The notes under the pieces are model-generated. The model had not been told where the DNA came from and ran no database searches. It was given only the letters and a program-made list of their open reading frames with translations. A stretch of 64,000 nt of DNA from NCBI RefSeq assembly GCF_029193815.1, contig NZ_JARFVC010000008.1:62001-126000 (forward strand), given 5' to 3'. Shown here piece after piece: positions 30,434-40,126 of this stretch; position 1 is the first letter of the stretch, and the number at the start of each line of letters is the position of its first letter. This stretch comes from Cytobacillus sp. S13-E01. GTDB lineage: Bacteria > Bacillota > Bacilli > Bacillales > Bacillaceae_L. Both the position numbers and the translations under genes were made by a program.

Positions 30434-31612
30434 TTATACTTGAACCATTATCGCATCGCCCTGGCCGCCACCACTGCAGATTGCTGCGATTCCGGTGCCT
30501 CCGCCTCTGCGTTTTAGTTCGTGGATAAGTGTAATAATGATACGGGCTCCACTTGCTCCGATTGGGTGACCTAATGCTACTGCACCGCCATTAACATTTA
30601 CTTTTGTAGGATCTAAATCTGCAATTTGACCGCTTGCAAGTGCGACTGCAGCGAATGCTTCATTCACTTCAAAAAGATCGATGTCAGCAACTACTTTACC
30701 CGTTTTCTTTAAGAGCTCATTAATGACTAGACCTGGTGTTTTTGGGAAATCCTTTGCCTCAACAGCAATGGCAGTATGGGCAACGATGGTAGCTAACGGT
30801 TGTTTTCCTTCTTTCGCTGCACGTTCTTCGCTCATCAATACAAGTGCTGCAGCTCCATCATTGATTCCCGGAGCATTTCCAGCTGTAATTGTGCCATCCA
30901 CATTAAACACAGGCTTCAATTTTGCTAGCTTTTCAAAGGATGTATCTTTACGAGGTGCTTCGTCTTGATCAATACGTGTTACCTCACCTTTACGCCCTTT
31001 TATTTCTACCGCAACAATTTCTTCAGCTAATTTTCCTGTTTCGACTGCTGTAACTGTACGTTGATGGCTTGTATATGCCCACTCATCCTGAGCTTCACGT
31101 GTAAGACCTAACTCTAAAGCCGTTTCATTTCCGTATGTTCCCATGTGAACGCCATTGAAGCTACATGTTAATCCATCATGAACCATTAAATCTTTCACAC
31201 TAGCATCTCCCATTCGAAGTCCAAAGCGTGCTTTTGGCAAAATATATGGGGCATTACTCATTGATTCCATCCCACCAGCGACAATTATCTCTTCATCACC
31301 AGCACGGATAATTTGATCAGCTAATGTAACACTTCGAAGGCCAGAGGCACAGACTTTATTAATTGTTTCTGTTTTTACTTCCCACGGAATTCCTGCATGT
31401 CGCGCCGCTTGTCGTGAAGGTATTTGTCCTTGTCCTCCTTGTAAAACAGATCCAAGAATGACTTCATCGACATTAGCAGCCACAACTCCAGCACGAACAA
31501 GTGCCTCTTTAACTGCAATACCACCTAATTCAGAAGCTGTTAATGAGCTAAGTGAACCACCTAATTTTCCAAATGGTGTACGCACACCGCTTAAAATAAC
31601 TGTTTTCCCCAT
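30434..31612 (-). CDS. Acetyl-CoA C-acetyltransferase (thiolase)
   Basis: Condenses or cleaves acetoacetyl-CoA. 392 residues from ATG 31612 ([19 protein letters not shown]) behind GGGAGGT. The nucleophilic cysteine is near residue 88 in [14 protein letters not shown]; the C-terminal [19 protein letters not shown] and CSGGGQGDA supply the histidine and second cysteine. B. subtilis mmgA is the probable orthologue. First gene of the thiolase, hydroxyacyl-CoA dehydrogenase, two acyl-CoA dehydrogenases, tetR, icmF order. A cre-like site lies 37 bases upstream of the start. Confidence 0.94.
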   Translation of the reverse strand: MGKTVILSGVRTPFGKLGGSLSSLTASELGGIAVKEALVRAGVVAANVDEVILGSVLQGGQGQIPSRQAARHAGIPWEVKTETINKVCASGLRSVTLADQIIRAGDEEIIVAGGMESMSNAPYILPKARFGLRMGDASVKDLMVHDGLTCSFNGVHMGTYGNETALELGLTREAQDEWAYTSHQRTVTAVETGKLAEEIVAVEIKGRKGEVTRIDQDEAPRKDTSFEKLAKLKPVFNVDGTITAGNAPGINDGAAALVLMSEERAAKEGKQPLATIVAHTAIAVEAKDFPKTPGLVINELLKKTGKVVADIDLFEVNEAFAAVALASGQIADLDPTKVNVNGGAVALGHPIGASGARIIITLIHELKRRGGGTGIAAICSGGGQGDAIMVQV

Positions 31613-31648
31613 ATTCCTACCTCCCATTAAATTTAAGTTGATTTCTAT

Positions 31649-31662
31649 TTTAAGCGCTTACA
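31649..31662. promoter_or_regulatory. CcpA cre-like site upstream of thiolase
   Basis: TTTAAGCGCTTACA fits the cre consensus TGNAARCGNWWWCA at 13 of 14 positions and is nearly palindromic. The B. subtilis mmg operon is subject to CcpA repression, so glucose control is likely here. Confidence 0.65.
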
Positions 31663-31703
31663 AAACTATGACTGAACGCTCGCTCGATTTTTGTCCAATG
31701 AAG

Positions 31704-31735
31704 GAGGTGTACAATCTTCTACGTTCGTACACCTC
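31704..31735. terminator. Hairpin between fadF and thiolase
   Basis: Nine-base arms GAGGTGTAC / GTACACCTC with a 14-base loop. A T run follows on the plus strand but not on the minus strand, so termination of fadF is only possible. Confidence 0.45.
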
Positions 31736-31840
31736 GACTCATTTTTTATGCGTTCTACCACTCTATTATTCTATTTTACTGCAAAAATTGGAAAATTTGA
31801 ATACTTAATTTTCATTAAAATCTAATAAATTTGTGCTGGT

Positions 31841-33958
31841 TTAAGAAGCAAGTCCTTTTGTTTCACCAACTACTGATCGCTCTAAAAGTTCAGCAATATC
31901 ATAGGTTCCAACTTCTTCTTCAACTTCCTTCGCCTTTGTTCCATCACTTAACATCGTTAAGCAGTACGGACAGCCAGAGCTAATAATGCTTGGTTGAACC
32001 GCTAAAGCCTGTTCTGTTCTTGCAACATTTATTCGGCTTCCTGTGTCCTCTTCCATCCACATTAGTCCTCCCCCTGCTCCACAGCACATACCTGTTTCGC
32101 GGTTACGTTCCATCTCAAGTAGCTTTACGCCAGGAATTGCTTTTAGGATATCACGTGGCTCCTCATAAACCTCATTGTATCTTCCTAAGTAACATGAATC
32201 ATGGTACGTGATCGTTTCATTCACTTCGTATTTAGGAACGAGTCTACCTTCCTTCACAAGCTTTGCAAGTAGTTCGGTGTGGTGGTAAACTTCAGCTTGC
32301 AAACCGAAATCAGGGTATTCATTTTTGAATATATTGTAAGCGTGTGGATCAATCGTTACGATTTTCTTCACTTCATTTTTCTCAAATTCAGCGATATTAT
32401 TTGTTGCTAGCTCTTGGAATAAAAATTCATTCCCTAAACGACGCGGTGTATCACCCGAGTTCTTCTCCTTATTACCAAGAATTGCAAATTTAACTCCAGC
32501 CTCATTTAATAATTTAGCAAAAGATAATGCAATTTTTTGGCTTCGATTATCGAATGCACCCATAGAACCAACCCATAATAGGTATTCAAAATCTTCTCCA
32601 GCTTTTTTCATTTCTTTCACAGTTGGTACAACCACATCTTCACGAACTTCACGCCAGTTTTCTTTTTCTTTACGGTTTAATCCCCATGGATTTCCTTGGC
32701 GCTCAATGTTTGTCATCGCACGTTGTGCATCTGGGTTCATTTTTCCTTCTGTTAAAACAAGATAACGACGTAGGTCGATAATTTTATCAACATGCTCATT
32801 CATGACTGGACATTGATCTTCACAGTTACGACAAGTCGTACATGCCCAAATTTCTTCTTCTGTAATAACTTCACCAATTAAGCTTGGATTGTAAGCCATT
32901 TCTAATGTTGCAGCTGTTTCCTCAGCACCTTTTCCTGCTGAAGCTAGTGCTAGTTGATTCCCTTTTGTGTTTGAAAATGCAACAGCCGGTACCCATGGTG
33001 CTCTAGATGTAACAACCGCACCTTTTTCAGTTAAGTGATCACGTAATTTTAAGATTAAATCCATTGGTGATAACATTTTACCTGTACCTGTTGCTGGACA
33101 CAAGTTTGTACAACGTCCACATTCCACACAGGCATATAAATCAACTAACTGTGTTTGTTTAAAGTCTTCAATTTTACCAACACCATAGGATTCTTGACTT
33201 TCATCTTCAAAATCAATCTTTTCAAGTTTACCAGGGTTAGATATGCGTCCAAAAAATACATTGACTGGTCCTGCAATTAAGTGTGCATGCTTAGATTGTG
33301 GTACATACACAAGGAATGTTAATAAGAACAGCAAGTGAATCCACCATGAAATGTAAAACACTATGATTGATGCAGTTTCACCAATCCAGCCTAGTATAAA
33401 AGCAAATCCAGAAGCGATTGGCTCACTCCATGTTAACTCTTCACCATGCCATACAATGCCCATTCCATTTCCTAAAAGCACTGATAACATTAATCCACCA
33501 ATGAAAAGTAGAACTAGTCCTGATTTAAAGCCTCTTTTTAAACGAACTAATTTTTCAATATAACGACGGTGGAAAGCCCACACAACCGCTACTAAAATCA
33601 TAAACGTAACGATTTCTTGGAAGAATGTAAATGCTGGATACAAAGGTCCGAGTGGAAGGTGAGACCCAGGCACTAATCCTTTTATAATGAAATCAATTGC
33701 ACCAAACTGAACTAATATGAAGCCATAAAAGAACATAACGTGGATTGCACCACTTTTTTTATCTTTTAAAAGCTTTTTCTGGCCAAATACATTGACCCAA
33801 ACCTTATCTAGACGCTCTTTGAATTTACGATCAAATTCAACCTTTTTACCGAGCTTGATATATTCCATTCTTGTCTTAATTAAGTAGATAAATAAATATA
33901 CTGCGTAAGCGGTTACAGTTAAGAATGCAATCAAATTAATAACTAATAAAGTACCCAC
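31841..33958 (-). CDS. fadF: FadF-type membrane iron-sulfur oxidoreductase
   Basis: 705-residue protein thought to pass electrons from fatty-acid oxidation (via ETF) to the membrane quinone pool. The N-terminal third is a membrane domain with about six helices. Then come two 4Fe-4S motifs, CVECGRCTNLCPA (~295) and CTTCRNCEDQCPV (~390), and two CCG domains of heterodisulfide-reductase type, ending with CYLGR, CCGAGGG and CPYC. B. subtilis ywjF/fadF lies at the same place in the FadR regulon. GTG start behind AAAGGGG. A FadR-like operator is 156 bases upstream. Confidence 0.9.
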   Translation of the reverse strand: MGTLLVINLIAFLTVTAYAVYLFIYLIKTRMEYIKLGKKVEFDRKFKERLDKVWVNVFGQKKLLKDKKSGAIHVMFFYGFILVQFGAIDFIIKGLVPGSHLPLGPLYPAFTFFQEIVTFMILVAVVWAFHRRYIEKLVRLKRGFKSGLVLLFIGGLMLSVLLGNGMGIVWHGEELTWSEPIASGFAFILGWIGETASIIVFYISWWIHLLFLLTFLVYVPQSKHAHLIAGPVNVFFGRISNPGKLEKIDFEDESQESYGVGKIEDFKQTQLVDLYACVECGRCTNLCPATGTGKMLSPMDLILKLRDHLTEKGAVVTSRAPWVPAVAFSNTKGNQLALASAGKGAEETAATLEMAYNPSLIGEVITEEEIWACTTCRNCEDQCPVMNEHVDKIIDLRRYLVLTEGKMNPDAQRAMTNIERQGNPWGLNRKEKENWREVREDVVVPTVKEMKKAGEDFEYLLWVGSMGAFDNRSQKIALSFAKLLNEAGVKFAILGNKEKNSGDTPRRLGNEFLFQELATNNIAEFEKNEVKKIVTIDPHAYNIFKNEYPDFGLQAEVYHHTELLAKLVKEGRLVPKYEVNETITYHDSCYLGRYNEVYEEPRDILKAIPGVKLLEMERNRETGMCCGAGGGLMWMEEDTGSRINVARTEQALAVQPSIISSGCPYCLTMLSDGTKAKEVEEEVGTYDIAELLERSVVGETKGLAS

Positions 33959-34113
33959 TATATCATGCCCCTTTCAAAAATAAGTCTTAAGATATACCCC
34001 GATCCAAAAAATGAATAATTTAGGCAGAATTGCTTATTCAAAAGTAGAAATTGCTTTCGAACATTTCAAAAGAAATTAATATTCTGACTTTACTTCCTAT
34101 ATCCATTATATTA

Positions 34114-34131
34114 TGAATGAGCATTCAGTCA
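34114..34131. promoter_or_regulatory. FadR-like operator upstream of fadF
   Basis: TGAATGAGCATTCAGTCA matches the B. subtilis FadR box TGAATGAMTANTCATTCA apart from three bases. It lies in the divergent fadF-cls gap; no fadR gene is in the window. Confidence 0.55.
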
Positions 34132-34264
34132 ACACATTTATGCAGAAAAAATCAGGAAAAATATTTAAAATAACCCACCTACTCATTTCTCTCTAAAGAG
34201 ATTAAAATATTTTTTCGGTATTTAGTCTACACTAATAGAACCTACTGAGAGGGGTTGCAAACAT

Positions 34265-35464
34265 ATGACACTAACTGTTGTGGTATTTGTCATACTACTG
34301 ATTATATTCTTGTGGCTCCGGATTGATTACAAGCTTGGACGTAAAAATCACCTTAATAAGGTAAACAAACGTGAATATCCTTTACGAAAAAGCAATATAA
34401 AATTGTTCACGAATGGCAATGAACTTTTTGAAAACTATTTTAATGAATTAAAGAATGCAAAAGACCATATACACATTATATTTTACATCGTAAAGGATGA
34501 TGAAATAAGCACAACCTTCTTAAACTTATTGCAAAAGAAAGCACAAGAGGGCGTAGAGGTTCGACTATTGGTTGACTGGGTCGGTAGTAAAGTTTCAAAA
34601 CAAATGAGGAAAGAACTGAAAAAAAGCGGAGTCCATTTTCAGCTTGGTCATAAACCTAGATTCCCCTTTTTATTTTACACATTAAATGCTAGAAACCATA
34701 GAAAAATTACTGTTTTCGACGGGAAAATTGGTTATGTTGGTGGCTTTAATGTTGGTAAGGAATACCTCGGAAGAGATCCAAAGTATGGCTTTTGGCGGGA
34801 TTATCACTTAAAAATTGATGGGGAAGGTGTTCAGGATCTTCAAAAACAATTTTTATATGATTGGAGCGATGCAACAAATGTTGATTTGTTTGCAAATCCT
34901 ATATTCTTTCCGCCATTACCAGCCGGACAAAGTAGTATGAAAGTAGTACCAACCGATGGGGCATACTTACAAAGTCATTTTCTCGAGCTAATTAACACTG
35001 CTAAAAAGGAAATTACCATTGGTTCACCATATTTTATTCCAGGGGCCAAAGTTATGAATGGCTTATTAGAGGCTTTAAAACGAGGCGTTAAAGTAAATGT
35101 ATTAATCCCAAACAAGGCAGATCATCCTTTTGTAAAAGATGCTGCATATCCTTATTTTTCCCCTTTAATGCAAGCTGGTGCACGAATCCTTATGTACCTT
35201 AAAGGTTTTTATCACGCAAAGGTATTTATAATAGATGACATCATGTGTGATATCGGGACGGCCAATTTTGATAAACGTAGTCTCTATTTAAACCACGAGA
35301 TTAATTGCTATATTTATGATCCATTTTTTATTCAACATGTAAAAGGAAAAATCCATGAAGACATCGCTAGTTCTACTGAATTAACATTAAATGATCTCAA
35401 AAAACGCACATTTTTACAAAAAAGCAAAGAGTCAATTTCAACTTTATTATCACACTTTTTATAA
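34265..35464 (+). CDS. Cardiolipin synthase / phospholipase D family (YwjE-like)
   Basis: Membrane-bound enzyme condensing two phosphatidylglycerols, or a close relative. 399 residues with one N-terminal hydrophobic helix (VVVFVILLIIFLWL) and two HKD motifs: NARNHRKITVFDGKIGYVGG near 150-170 and FYHAKVFIIDDIMCDIGTAN near 318-335. Lacks the second N-terminal membrane helix of the main ClsA, as does B. subtilis YwjE. ATG start behind GAGAGGGG. Followed by uvsE, as in B. subtilis. Confidence 0.88.
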   Translation: MTLTVVVFVILLIIFLWLRIDYKLGRKNHLNKVNKREYPLRKSNIKLFTNGNELFENYFNELKNAKDHIHIIFYIVKDDEISTTFLNLLQKKAQEGVEVRLLVDWVGSKVSKQMRKELKKSGVHFQLGHKPRFPFLFYTLNARNHRKITVFDGKIGYVGGFNVGKEYLGRDPKYGFWRDYHLKIDGEGVQDLQKQFLYDWSDATNVDLFANPIFFPPLPAGQSSMKVVPTDGAYLQSHFLELINTAKKEITIGSPYFIPGAKVMNGLLEALKRGVKVNVLIPNKADHPFVKDAAYPYFSPLMQAGARILMYLKGFYHAKVFIIDDIMCDIGTANFDKRSLYLNHEINCYIYDPFFIQHVKGKIHEDIASSTELTLNDLKKRTFLQKSKESISTLLSHFL

Positions 35465-35524
35465 TATAGGGTCGTAGCAAGACCCTTTCTTTTCCATTTT
35501 CATGACAGGAGGAATTTATGATAG

Positions 35525-36478
35525 ATGAGAATACGGTTTGGTTATGTTTCTACTGCTTTGTCACTTTGGGACTGTTCACCTTCCAAAACGATGACTTTTA
35601 CAAGATGGAAACAACTCGAGAAAAGTGATCGAGAGCAAAAGTTAAAAGAAATAACGAAACATAATCTTAAAAGTACGCTTCGAATGATTTATTATAATCT
35701 TTCACATGAACTTCATTTGTATCGAATGTCTTCTTCCATTGTACCCTTGGCCACACATCCTGAGGTCATGTGGGATTTCCAGTCTATTTTCAAGCGAGAG
35801 TTAGCTGAAATTGGGAGATTAGTAAAAATGTTTCATCTACGCGTAAGCTTTCACCCAAACCAATTTACTTTGTTCACTAGCGACAAAGAGCATATAAGTG
35901 ATAATGCTGTTACCGATATGAAATACCACTATCATTTATTAGATGGAATGGGTCTTGCCAACCAGTCAAATATCAACATTCATGTAGGTGGTGCGTATGG
36001 AGATAAAGCTGAAGCTGTTAAAAGGTTTCATAGGAACATTAAAAAATTGCCTGAGAATGTAAAAAAGCGAATGACGCTTGAAAATGATGATAAAACCTAT
36101 ACAACTGAAGAAACACTTGACGTTTGTAAAAAGGAAAACATCCCAATGGTCTTTGACTATCATCACCATCAAGCCAACCTTGGAGCTACAGGGCTAACCG
36201 AACTATTACCTAGTGTGTTTTCAACATGGGACCACTTTGACATCATTCCAAAAGTACATATTTCTTCACCTAAATCAGAAAAAGAATTTAGAAGTCACGC
36301 TGATTACGTAGACTTGGAATTCATTTTACCTTTTCTAAAACTAACAAAAGAACTAGGTCAAGATTACGACATCATGATTGAAGCAAAACAAAAGGATAAA
36401 GCATGTCTTCAGTTGATTGAAGACATCTCAAAAATTCGCGGTGTTAAGCGGATTGATGGCGGGACTGTTGAGTGGTAG
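35525..36478 (+). CDS. uvsE: UV DNA damage endonuclease
   Basis: Nicks DNA 5' of UV photoproducts and starts an excision pathway independent of UvrABC. 317-residue TIM-barrel protein of the UVDE family. Metal-ligand motifs visible: [12 protein letters not shown] near 110, [13 protein letters not shown] near 145, LENDDKTYT near 180, [12 protein letters not shown] near 208, and MIEAKQKD near the C-terminus. In B. subtilis ywjD/uvsE is expressed in sporulation. The start [11 protein letters not shown] is 61 bases after cls; GGAGG lies about 12 bases upstream. Confidence 0.92.
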   Translation: MRIRFGYVSTALSLWDCSPSKTMTFTRWKQLEKSDREQKLKEITKHNLKSTLRMIYYNLSHELHLYRMSSSIVPLATHPEVMWDFQSIFKRELAEIGRLVKMFHLRVSFHPNQFTLFTSDKEHISDNAVTDMKYHYHLLDGMGLANQSNINIHVGGAYGDKAEAVKRFHRNIKKLPENVKKRMTLENDDKTYTTEETLDVCKKENIPMVFDYHHHQANLGATGLTELLPSVFSTWDHFDIIPKVHISSPKSEKEFRSHADYVDLEFILPFLKLTKELGQDYDIMIEAKQKDKACLQLIEDISKIRGVKRIDGGTVEW

Positions 36479-36544
36479 CTGACATGTCTAGGGACTCTTC
36501 AGACAGTTGATGAGCAAGGAATTAGTATTGAACAAATTGAATCA

Positions 36545-36665
36545 AATGCACATATTCCCGGGATTTCTGCACATATTATATGGATTTTTGCACTTAATCC
36601 ATCAGTTTCCGCACATAAACTGTAGATTTCTGCACATAAATCGGAAGAACTTGCATATATTTCCA
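36545..36665. repeat. Degenerate ~22-bp repeat cluster, GCACATAA type
   Basis: Six units beginning GCACATA or a variant (gcacatatt, gcacatatt, gcacttaat, gcacataaa, gcacataaa, gcatatatt), each 21-22 bases from the next. An open plus-strand reading across it is a by-product of the repeat. A sister cluster lies at 53152-53275. Confidence 0.8.
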
Positions 36666-36728
36666 AAACAATTCCAATTCAACCTTCATAATTAAGTAGT
36701 AATATCTATTTAACAAGGTATCCAAGTA

Positions 36729-36765
36729 TGAAAAGCGCAGGGCGCCCGGAGCTAGACGTAGATAG
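36729..36765 (-). repeat. Dispersed repeat, short form (copy I)
   Basis: GAAAAGCGCAGGGCGCCC joined to GGAGCTAGAC, the two termini of the dispersed family in reverse orientation. Confidence 0.75.
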
Positions 36766-36815
36766 ACAAAGACACGAGGTTATACACAACCTTACAATTT
36801 TGTAAATTCCTAAAC

Positions 36816-36860
36816 AATCAAAAAAGTGGATGTCAGGCATCACTTACCCCGACATCCACT
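36816..36860 (-). terminator. Terminator of the small gene at 36864
   Basis: AGTGGATGTC / GACATCCACT ten-base arms with a minus-strand T6 tail, four bases after the stop. Confidence 0.88.
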
Positions 36861-36863
36861 TTC

Positions 36864-37025
36864 TTAATCCTCCATAAATTGGCGTGCGTAATAGATTGAT
36901 TCCTCATCTAACCCCTGTTCATTGTCAATATCCTGTAAATCCTTTTGTCTTTTATCGTCCGCAACTTGGAAGGAGCCTGAAATGTTTCGAGCTCTCTCCT
37001 CCTGTTGTATTGTTTTTTTAGTCAT
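36864..37025 (-). CDS. Small hypothetical protein (53 aa)
   Basis: A complete small gene: ATG with AAAGGGGGG six bases upstream, 53 codons, then its own terminator. The product is hydrophilic and charged (MTKKTIQQEERARNISGSFQ at the start, QGLDEESIYYARQFMED at the end), without cysteines, signal or membrane segment. Codon use and signals look genuine. I do not recognise the family; many Bacillus have similar small charged proteins, often sporulation-related, but nothing here shows that. Convergent with uvsE. Confidence 0.75.
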   Translation of the reverse strand: MTKKTIQQEERARNISGSFQVADDKRQKDLQDIDNEQGLDEESIYYARQFMED

Positions 37026-37135
37026 AACAACCCCCCTTTAGTAGAGTTAATTTAGTTTACCCTTCATTAAAAATGTAAATCGGGCTTATATTATTTTTTC
37101 TTGGGTAAATTAATGGGGAAAGGAGTGGAAATTAA

Positions 37136-37687
37136 TTGGGAAATCCCATTGAAGCAGCATGGAATTTTTTAAAAACACGTGTTGATGATGAACCAAAATC
37201 ACCATTACACGTTATTGAAGTTGGTGATTGCTGGAAGTATCTTGCTACCCTTGAAGAATTTATTCGCTATGAAGAGATTGGCTTAAATACAACAGTAGAT
37301 GATGAAGTGAGAGAAATGTTAACAGATGCAGTAAAAATGTGTGAATCACAAGCTAAGCGGATGAGTCAGTTTATGACTAAAGAAGGCATCTCTCTTCCTG
37401 ATGTGACACCTGCAAAACCAGATTCCCAGCCAAATGCGGTTCCTCTAGGCGTTAAATTAACAGATGATGAAATTACAAATGGAGTAGCCTTTAAGCTTGT
37501 GATTCTAATGACAATGTGTGGAAAAGGTCAAGCTGACGTTATTCGTAATGATTTAGGGATGCTATGGATTGAATTTTACACCGAAACCGTTACATTTGGA
37601 GCTACACTTAAAACTCTCATGAGAAAACGAGGCTGGATTAAAATCCCACCTTACTATTATCCAGCAGGGATGCCAAATAGGAACTAA
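37136..37687 (+). CDS. DUF3231 family protein
   Basis: 183 residues from TTG behind AAAGGAGTGG. The protein looks helical throughout: an N-terminal bundle (AAWNFLKTRVDDEP, VIEVGDCWKYLATLEEFIRY), a second helical half (GVAFKLVILMTMCGKGQADV, FYTETVTFGATLKTLMRKRG), and a short C-terminal PPYYYPAGMP tail. DUF3231 members are common in Bacillus, often as two fused copies; this is a single-copy form resembling a spore coat/ferritin-like bundle. That structural comparison is inference. No predicted function. Confidence 0.7.
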   Translation: MGNPIEAAWNFLKTRVDDEPKSPLHVIEVGDCWKYLATLEEFIRYEEIGLNTTVDDEVREMLTDAVKMCESQAKRMSQFMTKEGISLPDVTPAKPDSQPNAVPLGVKLTDDEITNGVAFKLVILMTMCGKGQADVIRNDLGMLWIEFYTETVTFGATLKTLMRKRGWIKIPPYYYPAGMPNRN

Positions 37688-37745
37688 AATCGGTAACGCA
37701 CATATAGGACAATAAATAAATAATGGGACAAGAAACTGTCCCTCT

Positions 37746-37916
37746 TTATTTAGCAAACATTGGTGCAATCATTTGAAATAGCTTAAACCCAAGATAAACC
37801 CCAACAATCCCTGTTACACCCGCAAGCGCTGGCGGTGCAGGGATTGGTAGCTTCAATAGTGCAAATAAAAACCCTACAATTATACCTGTTAACAATGATA
37901 AAATTACTTCTTTCAT
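37746..37916 (-). CDS. XapX-domain small membrane protein (56 aa)
   Basis: Complete small gene with GGAGG ten bases before ATG. The product has two hydrophobic helices (VILSLLTGIIVGFLFALL and LAGVTGIVGVYLGFKLF) around the conserved XapX core KLPIPAPPALAGVTGIVG. XapX/DUF1427 proteins are small membrane proteins of unknown role, often close to this size. A weak GGGACA/TGTCCC hairpin follows at 37724-37741. Confidence 0.85.
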   Translation of the reverse strand: MKEVILSLLTGIIVGFLFALLKLPIPAPPALAGVTGIVGVYLGFKLFQMIAPMFAK

Positions 37917-37970
37917 CTTTAAAAAACCTCCATATGGATAGAGTCTATTTTGTTATTTTGACCAATAGAA

Positions 37971-38006
37971 AGGCCCTCTACTCCTATTCAGTGAGTGAGA
38001 GGGCTT
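37971..38006 (-). terminator. Intrinsic terminator of argS
   Basis: AAGCCCTCTCACTC / GAGTAGAGGGCCTT arms with one mismatch, then TTTCT, eleven bases after the argS stop. Confidence 0.8.
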
Positions 38007-38016
38007 GGGATATGAT

Positions 38017-39681
38017 TTACATTTTTTCTGGAGCTGAAACGCCAATTAATGCTAATGAATTTTGTAAAGTAATTTGAACAGCCTTCATTAAAGCTAAACG
38101 TGCTGCTGTGCGCTCAAGGTTCTCTGTATCTAACACCTTCTCAGCATTGTAGAAGCTATGAAGTGTTGAAGAGAGTTCCATAATATAATTGGTAATGCGA
38201 TGTGGAAGTCGTTTATCAGCAGCTTCTGAAACGGCCGCAGGGAACTCCCCAAGTTTCTTTAATAATTCAACTTCTTTTTCGGTATTTATTAAATCAAGCT
38301 TAGTTCCGTAAGAAATACCCATTTCTGCACCTTGACGAAGCATACTACAAATACGTGCGTGTGCATACTGTGCATAATAAACAGGGTTTTCATTTGACTG
38401 GGAAACTGCTAAGTCTAAATCAAAGTCTAAATGGGTATCAGCGCTTCTCATTGCAAAGAAATAACGAACCGCATCAAGCCCTACCTCTTCAATTAAATCG
38501 CGCATCGTTACCGCTTTTCCTGTACGCTTACTCATCTTCATCTTTTCACCATTTTTATATAGGTGCACAAGCTGAATAATCTCTACTTCCAATGTATCTG
38601 CACCATAACCAAGAGCTTGAATGGCGGCTTTCATACGTGGAATATACCCATGATGATCGGCACCCCAAATGTTGATTAGCTTTTCAAATCCACGCTTAAG
38701 CTTATCTTGGTGGTATGCAATGTCAGGGGTTAAGTACGTATATGATCCGTCATTTTTAATTAAAACGCGGTCTTTATCATCACCAAATGTAGTTGAACGG
38801 AACCATGTCGCACCATCTTCTTCATAGATGTGCCCCTTCTCACGTAATGCCCCAAGTGCATCGTCAATTTTACCATTATGATAAAGAGTTGTTTCTGAGT
38901 ACCACTCATCAAATTCAACTCTAAATTCTTGTAAATCTTTTTGAAGCTTGGCCATTTCATATTTTAGACCATATTCACGGAATAATGCTAATCGCTCTGT
39001 TTCCTCTACATTTACATATTTATCACCGAACTCTTTAGCAAGCTTTGCACCTATACCGATAATATCTTCACCTTGATACCCATCTTCTGGCATAGACTTA
39101 TTAAGACCCAGTGCTTGGAAATAACGTGCTTCAACTGATAATGCTAGGTTGTTGATTTGGTTACCTGCATCATTGATATAGTACTCCCTCGAAACATCAA
39201 AGCCTGCTTTGGCCATAATATTACATAAAGTGTCTCCTACCGCAGCTCCACGCGCATGCCCTAAGTGCAGATCACCTGTTGGGTTTGCAGATACAAATTC
39301 AACCTGAACCTTTTTATTATTACCTAAATTTGTCTCGCCATAGTGAGGTCCAGCTTTTAATATAGTAGGAACTAATTCCGCTAGATAGCTATTATTCATA
39401 TAAAAATTAATAAATCCAGGTCCAGCTATTTCTATTTTTTCGATAGAAGCCTTTGATTTATCAAAATGATCTACAATTTCTTCTGCTATCATTCTCGGTG
39501 CTTTCTTTGCTACTTTAGCTAGCTGCATTGCCATATTTGTTGCATAATCACCATGTGCTTTTTCCTTAGGCAATTCTAATACGACATCTGGAATTTGATC
39601 CTCTGTAGCTAGGCCTGCCTTGACAACAGCATCCTTCACCTCGGTTTTTAATCGCTCTTTTACTTGATCAACTATGTTCAA
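38017..39681 (-). CDS. argS: Arginyl-tRNA synthetase
   Basis: Class I synthetase charging tRNA-Arg. 554 residues: N-terminal Add-1 tRNA-binding domain, catalytic Rossmann fold with HIGH-type [18 protein letters not shown] near 125-142 and the KMSK-type [18 protein letters not shown] near 365, and the C-terminal DALR anticodon domain ([13 protein letters not shown]). TTG start at 39681 ([11 protein letters not shown]) follows GAGGAGG by about ten bases and fits homologues; the ATG at 39699 overlaps that site. One base separates it from the ywiB stop, so the two are coupled. Confidence 0.97.
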   Translation of the reverse strand: MNIVDQVKERLKTEVKDAVVKAGLATEDQIPDVVLELPKEKAHGDYATNMAMQLAKVAKKAPRMIAEEIVDHFDKSKASIEKIEIAGPGFINFYMNNSYLAELVPTILKAGPHYGETNLGNNKKVQVEFVSANPTGDLHLGHARGAAVGDTLCNIMAKAGFDVSREYYINDAGNQINNLALSVEARYFQALGLNKSMPEDGYQGEDIIGIGAKLAKEFGDKYVNVEETERLALFREYGLKYEMAKLQKDLQEFRVEFDEWYSETTLYHNGKIDDALGALREKGHIYEEDGATWFRSTTFGDDKDRVLIKNDGSYTYLTPDIAYHQDKLKRGFEKLINIWGADHHGYIPRMKAAIQALGYGADTLEVEIIQLVHLYKNGEKMKMSKRTGKAVTMRDLIEEVGLDAVRYFFAMRSADTHLDFDLDLAVSQSNENPVYYAQYAHARICSMLRQGAEMGISYGTKLDLINTEKEVELLKKLGEFPAAVSEAADKRLPHRITNYIMELSSTLHSFYNAEKVLDTENLERTAARLALMKAVQITLQNSLALIGVSAPEKM

Positions 39682-39682
39682 G

Positions 39683-40126
39683 TTATTTCGCCTCCTCATA
39701 TGTAATCGTCATTGTATATCTGCCAACCTTGTCTCCCTGCATCTGAAGTAGGTATGCAAGAAAAAGGTTGCCTTTTCGATGAGAATGTTTAGATGGTTTA
39801 AATTCAATATTATTTGTATCAGTAAGTAATTCAAAACTACCATATGGACTTTCATAGCTTCCAATCGCTTGTTTACCTTTTATGAAAACCTGACGCATTT
39901 TTACTGCACCAGAACGAAGAATAAGTACTCCATGTGAAGATATTTTTACAATCGTATTGACGTCTCCAGCCTCTTGTCGCTCGGTAAATCGAAGAAAAGT
40001 CGCATCATCTTTTATGTAGTATTGACCATTTGCTTCAATTGCAACATGTTGTTTTCTATTATCTTGCCGAATTTCCGTTACTAGCTTAACTTTGATTGGG
40101 TGTCCAGCTGCTAGAGATTGATCCAC
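39683..40126 (-). CDS. ywiB: DUF1934 family protein YwiB
   Basis: Small conserved partner of argS in Bacillus, calycin-like beta-barrel by family knowledge; function unknown. About 147 residues from GTG 40126, which has AAGGAAGTG nine bases upstream; an ATG at 40159 is in frame but has a poor site and adds residues not expected in the family. Recognisable stretches: [20 protein letters not shown], then [20 protein letters not shown] and [11 protein letters not shown] at the C-terminus. Directly upstream of argS as in B. subtilis. Confidence 0.85.
   Translation of the reverse strand: MDQSLAAGHPIKVKLVTEIRQDNRKQHVAIEANGQYYIKDDATFLRFTERQEAGDVNTIVKISSHGVLILRSGAVKMRQVFIKGKQAIGSYESPYGSFELLTDTNNIEFKPSKHSHRKGNLFLAYLLQMQGDKVGRYTMTITYEEAK

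Noticed and set aside
36507-36695. 62-codon plus-strand frame rich in His and Phe
   Set aside because: It is a by-product of the GCACATAA repeat cluster and lacks a ribosome site.
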